From Nocardioides oleivorans (GTDB lineage: Bacteria > Actinomycetota > Actinomycetes > Propionibacteriales > Nocardioidaceae), in contig NZ_SDWT01000001.1 of the NCBI RefSeq assembly GCF_004137255.1, positions 1,240,001-1,304,000 on the forward strand: DNA of 64,000 nt, given 5' to 3'. The notes below the pieces were generated by a model. The model had not been told where the DNA came from. It saw nothing but the letters and a program-made list of their open reading frames with translations, and made no database searches. The position numbers and the translations under genes are program-made. Positions within the stretch are counted from its first letter, which is position 1, and each line of letters opens with the position of its first letter. Shown here one piece after another: positions 1-7,692 of this stretch.

Positions 1-429
1 GTCGTCGAGGCCGGTCGCGTGCAGGTGCTGTCGGCCGGGTCGGGCATCCGGCACAGCGAGGTCGCCGACGCGCGGTTGGGGGGCTGCCGCTTCGTCCAGG
101 CCTGGCTCGCGCCGTCCGTGCCGGGGCGGGAGCCGGCGTACGTCCTGGGCGAGGCGCCGCAGCCCGCGTCCGGGCTGGTCGAGGTGGCCGGCGGCGACGG
201 CCTCCCGATCGGCACGTCGGGGGCCCGGCTCCTCGTCGCCCGGCTCGCGCCCGGTGACGCGATCACGCTGCCCGAGGACCCGCGCCAGCACGTCTTCGCC
301 GCCACCGGGGCGGTCTCGCTCGAGGGCCTGGAGCTGCGGGACGGCGACGCCGTACGAGTCGACGACGAGCCGGGGCGGGTGGTCCGGGCGTCGGAGGAGA
401 CCGAGCTGCTGGTCTGGTCCTTCGGCTGA
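1..429 (+). CDS. Pirin family protein, C-terminal part (start lies before the window)
   Basis: The frame is open from the first base and ends at TGA 427-429, so this is the 3' part of a longer gene. The first visible residues contain the pirin signature AGSGIRHSE, which sits at the end of the conserved N-terminal cupin barrel; the rest (about residues 30-142) fits the less conserved C-terminal cupin. Pirins are bicupin metal proteins; some bacterial ones show quercetin 2,3-dioxygenase activity and others modulate enzymes, so the substrate here is unknown. The N-terminal metal ligands (His-His-Glu set) are outside the window except for the His/Glu of the HSE motif. An internal GTG at 19 is not a credible start because the motif begins upstream of a complete domain. 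Confidence 0.85.
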   Translation, partial: VVEAGRVQVLSAGSGIRHSEVADARLGGCRFVQAWLAPSVPGREPAYVLGEAPQPASGLVEVAGGDGLPIGTSGARLLVARLAPGDAITLPEDPRQHVFAATGAVSLEGLELRDGDAVRVDDEPGRVVRASEETELLVWSFG

Positions 430-473
430 GCTCACGGCGGTGAGGCGCAGCCACGGAGGCCTATGCTGCCGAG

Positions 474-2018
474 ATGTCGTCGACCCGGGCTCGGCTCGTC
501 ACCGGGGCGCTCGCCCTGGCCCTCCTCCCCACCACCGCGAGCGCGAGCGTCGCGACGCGCGGCGCCGACGTGCCCCCGCACCCGCCCTCGCCGCTGACCG
601 GACTGCCCCGGGGCGTACCCCACGGCCAGGTGGTGCGGCTCGCCGACGGCGATCGCTACGAGGTCACCCGCTCGCAGGGCGGCCGGCAGATCCAGGGCCG
701 CAGGTACGACGTCCAGACCGGGTCGTGGGGTGCACGCACCACGGTCTTCCGCGAGGCGGACCTGCGGTGCTGGAACGTCGTGGCGCGCGGTGCCGGGAGC
801 GGGATCGCCGTGACGTTCGAGTGCGGACCCGCGCTGGTCGAGCCGGACGAGGGCAAGCCGTACGCCGCGGCGACCTCCGACGGGGTGCACTGGGACGCGC
901 GACGGCTGCCCGGCTACGCCTGGCGTGATCCGGCGATCTCGCCCGCCGGCACCTGGGCGGCGTGGTCGCGAGGCCAGGACTACGTGACCTGGACCGCCGT
1001 CGGCGGCTTCGTGCAGCACCGGGCGTCCCGGTCGACCGGCCAGTTCGAGGACGCCCAGGCACCGGTCGTCACCGATGACGGCACCGTCACCATCGCCTGG
1101 TCCAGCTCGGCTGAGTGCACGGTGACCTTCGACGCCTATCCCGCCGCCGGCGGGTCCACGAGCCAGGTCGTCCAGGACGCGCGCGTGTGCGACGACTTCG
1201 CCACCAGTGTCGACGCGAGCACCGTGTTGCTGGGCGACACGGACGACCGCTGGAGCGTGACCCGGCTGACGCGGCCCGACGAGTCCTCCCCGTGGGCCGT
1301 GAGCAGGGTGGCGCCGCTCGACGCATCCGGACTGCTGACCGACGCCTTCGTGCCGGACTTCGCGCCCACACTCCTCGACGCCCCGGGCCGCCCGTTGGCG
1401 GTCATCGCCAACCTGGGCGACGACCTCGGCGTCCAGCTCTACGACCCGGCGAGCGAGTCCTGGCGAGCCCCGGTGCCGTTCCTCTCGCGCGCCGGCGGCA
1501 CGCGCTGCGTCTACGAGGACGACGCCACCGCTCGAGTCGGCTTCTACGCACTGACCCTGCGCTGTCGCGGAGGAGACCGACGGCTGGTGACCTCCCCGGA
1601 CGGCGCCGCCTGGCAGGCGCTGCCGCTGCGTGCCGGGCTGGTGGGGCTCGACGCTCGCGCCGACCTGGTCGCGGTGCCCGGTCGCAGGCGCATCGTGGTG
1701 CTCTCCCGCAACGGCGCGGCCACCGTGCCGGTCGGTGTCACCGGCCGCTGCGACGTCGTCCACCCGATCGGGCGTCGCTCGGTCCTCCGGGTCACCGCCA
1801 CCCGAGGCAGCGCCGGGTGGCCAGCACTCCTGCAGCGGTCGACGTCCGACGGCTGGCGGACGCTGCGGCGCCTCGACCTCCCGCACCAGGGCACCTGTCG
1901 CCGGGTCTTCTCCGGCGGGCTGTCGGGTGCCGACTTCCAGCTCAGCGGCGGAGGCCGGACGCTCGGGCTGCGGTTCGTCCGGCGCGACGGCCGCTGGGAC
2001 GTGCGCCGCGACTACTGA
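474..2018 (+). CDS. Secreted protein of unknown function, possibly beta-propeller-like
   Basis: Protein of 514 aa. The N-terminus has a classical signal peptide: positive MSSTRAR, a hydrophobic core of about 16 residues rich in Ala/Leu, then a likely cleavage near the Ala-Ser-Ala at residues 22-26. The mature part is full of short beta-strand-like stretches with Trp/Asp/Gly motifs (for example DGVHWDARRLPGYAW, SPDGAAWQALPL) that recur along the chain, which is how sialidase/BNR-type or other beta-propellers look. No catalytic motif is recognised, so no function is assigned. It starts 45 bp after the pirin gene and ends before a repeat-rich hairpin region that separates it from the convergent amidase gene. 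Confidence 0.75.
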   Translation: MSSTRARLVTGALALALLPTTASASVATRGADVPPHPPSPLTGLPRGVPHGQVVRLADGDRYEVTRSQGGRQIQGRRYDVQTGSWGARTTVFREADLRCWNVVARGAGSGIAVTFECGPALVEPDEGKPYAAATSDGVHWDARRLPGYAWRDPAISPAGTWAAWSRGQDYVTWTAVGGFVQHRASRSTGQFEDAQAPVVTDDGTVTIAWSSSAECTVTFDAYPAAGGSTSQVVQDARVCDDFATSVDASTVLLGDTDDRWSVTRLTRPDESSPWAVSRVAPLDASGLLTDAFVPDFAPTLLDAPGRPLAVIANLGDDLGVQLYDPASESWRAPVPFLSRAGGTRCVYEDDATARVGFYALTLRCRGGDRRLVTSPDGAAWQALPLRAGLVGLDARADLVAVPGRRRIVVLSRNGAATVPVGVTGRCDVVHPIGRRSVLRVTATRGSAGWPALLQRSTSDGWRTLRRLDLPHQGTCRRVFSGGLSGADFQLSGGGRTLGLRFVRRDGRWDVRRDY

Positions 2019-2027
2019 CCTGCCGCT

Positions 2028-2188
2028 GGTCGAGCAGGGCCGCCAGGCCACGCCGCCGGTTGAGCAGGGCCGCCAGGCCCGTGTCGAGACCAAGGCCCCG
2101 AGACCTTGGTTTCGACACGCTCACCGGCGCTCGCTGCTCAACCAGCGGTGGCCAGTCCCGCCAGCGCTCGCTGCTCAACCAGCGGTGG
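2028..2188. repeat. Intergenic inverted and direct repeat cluster (REP-like, Nocardioidaceae type)
   Basis: Four related blocks lie between two convergent genes. Blocks A (2028-2049) and B (2058-2079) share 21 of 22 bases and read GGTYGAGCAGGGCCGCCAGGC. Blocks C (2127-2151) and D (2164-2188) are identical 25-bp direct repeats containing TGCTCAACCAGCGG, whose TGCTCAACC is the reverse complement of the start of block B. Between the pairs is a separate hairpin (2081-2118). Blocks of this kind, with GGTTGAGCAG and GTGTCGA arms, are to my knowledge frequent at gene ends in this family of actinobacteria; that statement is from memory. The whole array can fold into nested stems and probably ends transcription from both sides. 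Confidence 0.8.
2081..2118. terminator. Bidirectional hairpin inside the repeat cluster
   Basis: Arms GTGTCGAGACCAAGG (2081-2095) and CCTTGGTTTCGACAC (2104-2118) pair over 15 positions with a single G-T, around an 8-nt loop. It lies between convergent genes ending at 2018 (+) and 2196 (-). No long T run follows, as is usual for high-GC actinobacterial terminators. Confidence 0.6.
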
Positions 2189-2195
2189 GTGGGAG

Positions 2196-5100
2196 CTACT
2201 TCTTCTTCCTGGCCTTCACGACCTTCAGGTGGAGCGTCCGGCTGGTGGCGGCGGCGTACTGCTCACCGGCGACCACGGTGAGCCGGATCTTGTGCTTGCC
2301 GGCCTTCAGCTTGCCGAGCGACAGCGTCTTGCTGCCGGTGACGGTCCGCGTCCGGATCACCTTGCTGCCGTCGTGGACCAGCACCGTGGAGGGTCCGGTG
2401 GTGCTGATCGTGACGCTGACCTTGGCCTTCTGGCCGACCTTGACCTTCGTCCTGACCAGCTTGGCCGTGATGGTCGGCGCTGCCTGCGTGACCTTGAGCG
2501 TCGCGGTGGCGGCGCTCGCGGAGACCGTCGACGAGCCGCCGTACGACGCCGTCACCAGGTGGGTGCCCACCGGCGTGGTGGCCGGGAGCGTGACGGTGGC
2601 CGTGCCGCCGGCGAGGGTGCCGGTGACGGTCGTGCCCGCGACCTCGACCGAGACGGGCCCGGTCGCTGCCGGGTCCGCGGCGACGGTGACCGTCGCCGTC
2701 GTCGCGGTGCCGTACGCCGTCGCGGTGGCGCCGAGGCCGACCGAGGTCGTCGACGCGGCCGGTCCGCTCCACGCAAGGGCGGGGGCGAACTCGGTGTGCA
2801 TCGCGGCCCCGGCCTGCTGCTCGACGGCGTACGCGTAGCCGAGGACGGCCGTGTCGTCCCAGGCCCGGCCGACGATCTGCACGTTGTTGGACTGGCCCTC
2901 GTCGTTGGCCCCGATCGGCAGGATCGCGGTCGGGAGGCCGATGCCCTGGGTGATCACGCCGGACGCGCGGTCGGAGCTGAAGATCGCCGACGCAGCGTCG
3001 TTGTTGCCGACGCTGGTGAGGAAGCCCGGGTAGATCACGGCGTCGACGGACCGGCCGAAGGCGGTGTCCATCCAGGTGTCCGCGTTGACCTTGTAGGCGT
3101 CGCGACGGGCCAGCAGGTTGGTGACGCTGGTGTCGTCCATCGGGTTGTAGGAGTAGTTGCCGGAGACGTTGTAGGGCAGGTTGAGCGGGTTCTCCAGCAG
3201 CTGCTTCGCGGTCATCGGGAAGGTCGCGGGACGCGCCTCGCCGATGTAGCGCTCCCAGCCCTCTGATCCGGCGCTGCCCGTGGTCGGGAAGCCCGCGGCC
3301 GGCGGGTTGGCGGGTGCGGTCGCAGCGCCTGCCGGCAGGGCGACGAGCGTGCCACCGGCCGCCTCGATGGCGGCCGTGGCGTCGGCGAGGGCGACCGCGC
3401 CGGCGTTGTCGTCGACGATCGCGGTCGAGGTGAAGGCGCTCGGCACGTAGCCGATGACCTTGCCCTCGAGCGCGTCGGCCTCGAGCGATGACTTCCACTC
3501 GACCGGACGCAGGCTGTTGTCGACGCGGCTGGTGAGCAGGTCGTCGGGGTTGTTGCCCGTCGTCCGCGTCGAGGTGGCGTCGAGCAGCGACGCGACGTCG
3601 GTGACCGACTTCGCCATCGGACCGGCGTAGTCCGTGGCCCAGGTCAGCGGCATGACGCCGTTGGTGCTGGCGAGGCCGTCGGTGCCACGGAACGTCGTGA
3701 GGCTCGCGCCGGTCGACGGGGCGTAGAGCGAGACGCCGGTCTGGGTGCCCATCGCAGCGGCCGCGAGGTCGGCGGCGACCGCGGTGGCCGACCCGCCGCT
3801 GGAGCCGAACGACGTCTTCGACGGGTACAGCGCGTTCCAGACCTGCTTGAAGCCGCTCTCGCTGAAGGAGCCCGAGTTGGCGAACTCCGAGAGCACCGTC
3901 TTGCCGATCATCACGGCACCGGCCTCGCGCAGCCTGGCGACCTGCCACGCGTCCTTCTTCGGCTCCCAGTCCTTGAGCGCGAGCGTGCCGCCGGAGGTGG
4001 GCATGTCCCTCGTGTCGTAGATGTCCTTCAGCGCGATCGGGATGCCGAGCAGGTCGCCCGTGCGACCGGCCTTGCGCGCCTCGTCGGCCGCCATCGCCTG
4101 GGCCACGGCGTCCTTCGCGACGGTGATGAAGGCGTGGAAGCCGAGCGCACCGTCGTCGTAGGCCTCGATGCGGTCGAGGTAGGCCTTGGTGACCTGCACC
4201 GAGGTGACCCTGCCGGCGACCATGTCGGCCTGGAGCTGCGCGATCGTCTTGCCGGTGACGTCGTAGGCGACGTCGGTGGTGGGCACGACCTCGGCGTCGG
4301 CGGCCGGCAGCCTCAGCGGCTCCGCACCGGCGCACGCGGCGGCGTACGACGTGATGTCGAGGTTCTGCAGCGTGCAGATCTCGTCGAGGGTGAGCGTCGA
4401 CAGGTTCGGCGCCGCAGCCAGGGCGGCGGTGTCCGTCACGATCTGCGTGGTGTCCGACAGCGTGCCCACGACGACGTACTGCATCAGGGACTCGGTCGCG
4501 CCGGGCTCGATGGTGAGGGTGCGGACGAAGCCCAGGTCGTTGGCGCGGCTGCCCGTGGGGACGTACGCCGTCTCGAACGGGTTGGACTGCTGGTCACCGA
4601 GCGCGCCCACTCCCGAGCCGACGACGACGCCGGTCGGACGGGTGGCGCCCGGGGTGGTCGCGGTGACCCACGTGTCGGTGGTGTCGACGGCGTTGTTGCC
4701 GCTGCTCGAGGCGCTGATCGTGGCCTTGTTGGGGCTGGTCGTCGCCGTCAGCCCGGAGCCCAGCGATCCGCCGAACGACACCTCGAGCGTGACCGGCTCG
4801 GTCGAGGCGTTGGTGAAGGTGTCGAAGAAGCTGGTGGTGCTGCTGGCCGTGGCGACCTGCACCTTCCGCGACATCAGCACGTCCCCGAGACGGACCGACT
4901 TCGTGGAGGCGTAGGAGCCCGGGGTGGTCGCGGTCAGGCCGAAGCCGCGCATCATCTGGTCGTTCATCCGCGGCTCCTCGCCGGCGGGTGCGTCGACGTG
5001 GACGAAGATGTTGCCGAAGCCCTCCATCCGGGACCCGCTGACGTTGCGGATCGAGCCGGTGTCGAGGCCGGGGCGGCGGGCATCGTTGATGCTGACCGTC

Positions 5101-5231
5101 GCACCGTTGGCGGTGGCGACGCTGGTCAGCGCCTGTGCGCCGGGCGTGATGGCGAGGGTGCCGAGGGCGACCGCCGCGATCGCCGGCAGGGCGACGAGAC
5201 GGGCTGTGCGCCCGGAGGGGGTGAAGGACAT
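2196..5231 (-). CDS. Secreted amidase-signature family protein with C-terminal Ig-like domains
   Basis: Protein of 1011 aa. A signal peptide (basic start, hydrophobic stretch ending at AQA near residue 34) sends it out of the cell. Residues about 35-300 form a beta-rich region of unknown class. The amidase-signature domain follows, roughly 315-800: the catalytic Lys sits in IPIALKDIYDT, the Gly/Ser loop is GSSGGSA, and the position of the nucleophile is in GTQTGVSLYAPS. In most family members the last motif reads GTDTGGSIR.PA, so Gly-to-Val just before the Ser and loss of the Arg are unusual. The tail holds a bacterial Ig-like repeat (Big_3 type) and a further beta domain ending in a Lys/Arg-rich tip (ARKKK). 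Family members hydrolyse amides or ureido compounds; the substrate is unknown. Confidence 0.85.
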   Translation of the reverse strand: MSFTPSGRTARLVALPAIAAVALGTLAITPGAQALTSVATANGATVSINDARRPGLDTGSIRNVSGSRMEGFGNIFVHVDAPAGEEPRMNDQMMRGFGLTATTPGSYASTKSVRLGDVLMSRKVQVATASSTTSFFDTFTNASTEPVTLEVSFGGSLGSGLTATTSPNKATISASSSGNNAVDTTDTWVTATTPGATRPTGVVVGSGVGALGDQQSNPFETAYVPTGSRANDLGFVRTLTIEPGATESLMQYVVVGTLSDTTQIVTDTAALAAAPNLSTLTLDEICTLQNLDITSYAAACAGAEPLRLPAADAEVVPTTDVAYDVTGKTIAQLQADMVAGRVTSVQVTKAYLDRIEAYDDGALGFHAFITVAKDAVAQAMAADEARKAGRTGDLLGIPIALKDIYDTRDMPTSGGTLALKDWEPKKDAWQVARLREAGAVMIGKTVLSEFANSGSFSESGFKQVWNALYPSKTSFGSSGGSATAVAADLAAAAMGTQTGVSLYAPSTGASLTTFRGTDGLASTNGVMPLTWATDYAGPMAKSVTDVASLLDATSTRTTGNNPDDLLTSRVDNSLRPVEWKSSLEADALEGKVIGYVPSAFTSTAIVDDNAGAVALADATAAIEAAGGTLVALPAGAATAPANPPAAGFPTTGSAGSEGWERYIGEARPATFPMTAKQLLENPLNLPYNVSGNYSYNPMDDTSVTNLLARRDAYKVNADTWMDTAFGRSVDAVIYPGFLTSVGNNDAASAIFSSDRASGVITQGIGLPTAILPIGANDEGQSNNVQIVGRAWDDTAVLGYAYAVEQQAGAAMHTEFAPALAWSGPAASTTSVGLGATATAYGTATTATVTVAADPAATGPVSVEVAGTTVTGTLAGGTATVTLPATTPVGTHLVTASYGGSSTVSASAATATLKVTQAAPTITAKLVRTKVKVGQKAKVSVTISTTGPSTVLVHDGSKVIRTRTVTGSKTLSLGKLKAGKHKIRLTVVAGEQYAAATSRTLHLKVVKARKKK

Positions 5232-5425
5232 GACGTATCAAGCGCCTCTCGAGTCGGGGGTGAAGGCGCCTGATTTCTATGAGCCGTACATGTCGACCGG
5301 AGACGGTCCCCGTTTCGGCTGTGTAACGTTCCAAGTTCCGACTTTCGGACGACGGACGTGCCATGGGCGCACGTCCGGCGCGCGCCGGATCCCCACCCCC
5401 ACCCCCGGACATCCCACCCCCACCC

Positions 5426-5495
5426 CCCGATATCTAGGGACGTTCTGGTGGGTGAAGGCAGGCTCCTACCCACCAGGACGTCCCCAGATATCGGG
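5426..5495 (-). terminator. Long hairpin after the FAD oxidase gene
   Basis: Arm 1 at 5426-5453 and arm 2 at 5468-5495 pair over 28 positions with only two non-Watson-Crick pairs, around a 14-nt loop. It begins 2 bases after the TAG stop of the minus-strand FAD oxidase gene (stop at 5498-5500), so it most likely ends that transcript and shields the amidase promoter. The ends of the stem carry GATATC and the pairs CCCGATATC/GATATCGGG. Confidence 0.7.
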
Positions 5496-5497
5496 CA

Positions 5498-7081
5498 CTA
5501 CGGGACAAGGACGCCCGGGTTGAGGATCCCGGCAGGGTCGAGCTCGGCCTTCACGGCCCGCAGCACCCGGACGCCGACCTCGCCGATCTCCCGGGCGAAC
5601 CACGGCTTGTGGTCGGTGCCGACGGCGTGGTGGTGGGTGATGGTCGCGCCGGCGGCGATCATCGCGTCGCTGGCGGCGGCCTTGGCGACCCGCCACTGCG
5701 CGACCGGGTCGTCGCCCTGCCGCGCGGCGACGGTGAAGTAGAGCGAGCACCCGGTCTCGTAGACGTGCGAGACGTGGCACAGCACGAGCGATCCCTCGCC
5801 GAGCGAGGAGGCCAGCGCGGCCTTCACGTCGGCGTACAGCCGCGAGCGGTGGGACCAGAACGTCGCGGTCTCGAGGGTCTCGACGAGCACGCCGTGGTCG
5901 AGGAGCGAGTCGCGGAGGTACGGCGCGTGGAACCGGCCCTGGACCCACGCGTCCCCCGGTCCGGTGCCGAGCGGCGTGCCGCCGAGGCCCGCCAGCACGG
6001 CGGTGACGGCCGCCCGCCGGGCCGCCACCTGGTCGGCCGTCCCCTCGTAGCCGGTGACCATCAGGCAGCCGGGGTCGTCGGTGCCGCCGATCGAGGAGGG
6101 ATCGGCGAGGTTGATCGCCGTCTCGGTCTCGTCGGACAGCCGCACCACCGTCGGCAGCAGCCCGGACTGCGCGAGGGTGCGCATCGCGTCGGAGCCCGCG
6201 TCGAACGACGGCCAGCGCCACCCGTCGTACGCCGTCTCGGTGGGCGCGCGCCGCACGCGCACGGTCACCGAGGTGATGACGCCGAAGGCGCCCTCCGAGC
6301 CCAGCAGCAGCTGGCGGAGGTCGGGGCCGGCGGCGTTGGCCGGTGAGGACCCGAGGTCGAGCGACCCGGTCGGGGTGGCGGCGGTCAGACCGACGACCAT
6401 CGCGTCGAACCGGCCGTAGCCGGCGCTCGACTGACCGCTCGACCTGGTCGCCGCGAAGCCGCCGATGGAGGCGTGCTCGAACGACTGGGGGTAGTGCCCG
6501 AGCGTGAGCCCGTGCTCGCCGAGGAGCGCCTCGGCCTCGGGGCCGCGCAGACCGGGCTCCAGGGTCGCGGTCATCGAGACCTCGTCGAGGGCGAGGAGGC
6601 GCTTCATCCGGACGAGGTCGAGGCTGACGAGCCCGGCGAAGCCGTCGCGTCGCGCGGCCAGCCCGCCGGTCACGCACGTGCCGCCGCCGAACGGCACGAC
6701 CGCAACCCGGTGCTCCGCGGCCCACGCGAGCACGGCCGCGACCTCGTCGTGGCCGTCGGGCCGGACCACGGCGTCCGGCGCGTCGTCGAGGTCGCCGGCG
6801 CGGGCGCGGAGCAGGTCGGGCGTCGACTTGCCGCGCGTGCGCAGGATGCGCGTCTCGTCGTCGAGGAGCACGTGTGCGTCGCCGACGATCGAGCGCAGTC
6901 CGTCGAGGAGGGCCTCGGCGATCGCACTCTCCGGGGGCCGCGCGTCCGTGACCGCGGGGCGGTCCTGCAGCCCGAAGGCGAGCTCGACGAGTCCGCGCGC
7001 GGACTCCGGCAGGTCGGTCGCGGCGGCGGGATCGCCCCAGCGCTGCGGGTGCATCTCGACGGTGGGCGTCTCGAGGGTCAT
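5498..7081 (-). CDS. FAD-binding oxidase, alkylglycerone-phosphate synthase-like
   Basis: Protein of 527 aa. An N-terminal PCMH-type FAD-binding domain (about residues 95-275) shows VVPFGGGTCVTGG, the pyrophosphate-binding loop, and IGGFAATRSSGQSSAGYG. The C-terminal half ends with ITHHHAVGTDHKPWF, matching the HHH-x-G motif of alkyl-dihydroxyacetonephosphate synthase (AGPS) and its bacterial relatives. AGPS makes the ether bond of ether lipids by swapping acyl for alkyl on acyl-DHAP; bacterial homologues are often only annotated as FAD-linked oxidases, so the reaction is not settled. It is divergent from the TetR-glpD pair with 17 bp between start codons. ATG at 7081 is the only good start in that space. 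Confidence 0.8.
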   Translation of the reverse strand: MTLETPTVEMHPQRWGDPAAATDLPESARGLVELAFGLQDRPAVTDARPPESAIAEALLDGLRSIVGDAHVLLDDETRILRTRGKSTPDLLRARAGDLDDAPDAVVRPDGHDEVAAVLAWAAEHRVAVVPFGGGTCVTGGLAARRDGFAGLVSLDLVRMKRLLALDEVSMTATLEPGLRGPEAEALLGEHGLTLGHYPQSFEHASIGGFAATRSSGQSSAGYGRFDAMVVGLTAATPTGSLDLGSSPANAAGPDLRQLLLGSEGAFGVITSVTVRVRRAPTETAYDGWRWPSFDAGSDAMRTLAQSGLLPTVVRLSDETETAINLADPSSIGGTDDPGCLMVTGYEGTADQVAARRAAVTAVLAGLGGTPLGTGPGDAWVQGRFHAPYLRDSLLDHGVLVETLETATFWSHRSRLYADVKAALASSLGEGSLVLCHVSHVYETGCSLYFTVAARQGDDPVAQWRVAKAAASDAMIAAGATITHHHAVGTDHKPWFAREIGEVGVRVLRAVKAELDPAGILNPGVLVP

Positions 7082-7091
7082 GCGTTACAGT

Positions 7092-7108
7092 GTGACACAT
7101 GTCGTCAC
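7092..7108. promoter_or_regulatory. Candidate operator between FAD oxidase and TetR genes
   Basis: GTGACACATGTCGTCAC is an imperfect palindrome with five perfectly paired bases at each end (GTGAC/GTCAC); a second CGTCACATGTC follows directly. It covers the tiny divergent intergenic gap and the TetR start, a common place for TetR-family autoregulation. No footprint data are implied. Confidence 0.45.
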
Positions 7109-7692
7109 TTCGTCACATGTCGGACCCGAGGCTCGACGCCTACCTCGACTCCGCCCGCGACTGCATCCTCGACGTCGGGTGGCGGCGCACGACGCTGACC
7201 GAGGTCGCCCGGAGGGCCGGGGTCTCCCGGATGACGATCTACCGCGCGTGGCCCGACATGGGCTCGCTGCTCGGCGACCTGATGACCCGCGAGTGGGTGG
7301 GCATCGCGGCCGCCACGCGGGTCGCCGCCGTCGACACCAGCACGCCCCACGGCATCGCGGCCGCCGCCCTCTCCACCGTCCGGGCACTGCGTGACAACGA
7401 GCTGTTCGTCCGCATCGTCGAGCTCGACCCCGACCTGATGCTGCCCTACCTCCTCGACCGCCGCGGCCGCTCGCAGGAGGCCCTCATCGAGATCCTCGCC
7501 ACCGAGATCGAGAGCGGCCAGCGGGCCGGCACGATCCACGGCGGTGACCCCGTGCTGATGGCCCGCGGCCTCATGCTGGCCGGCCACGGCTTCGTCTTCT
7601 CCGCCCTGACGATGACCGACGACCAGGTCAGCCTCGAGCTGCTCGACGGCCAGCTCCTCCACCTCGTCTCGTCGTCGCTGGCACCCCGATGA
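7099..7692 (+). CDS. TetR-family transcriptional regulator
   Basis: Protein of 197 aa if ATG 7099 is used, 191 aa from ATG 7117; neither has a clear Shine-Dalgarno sequence and the message may be leaderless or nearly so. Residues about 10-60 form the TetR DNA-binding domain, with the helix-turn-helix LTEVARRAGVSRMTIYRAW and a Trp-Pro in place of the more usual F.sK. The C-terminal two thirds are helical and form the ligand-binding and dimer part. It overlaps the downstream glycerol-3-phosphate dehydrogenase by 4 bp (ATGA) and is divergent from the FAD oxidase, so it probably controls both. The ligand is unknown; a lipid precursor such as an acyl or alkyl compound would fit the neighbours, but this is inference. 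Confidence 0.85.
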   Translation: MSSLRHMSDPRLDAYLDSARDCILDVGWRRTTLTEVARRAGVSRMTIYRAWPDMGSLLGDLMTREWVGIAAATRVAAVDTSTPHGIAAAALSTVRALRDNELFVRIVELDPDLMLPYLLDRRGRSQEALIEILATEIESGQRAGTIHGGDPVLMARGLMLAGHGFVFSALTMTDDQVSLELLDGQLLHLVSSSLAPR

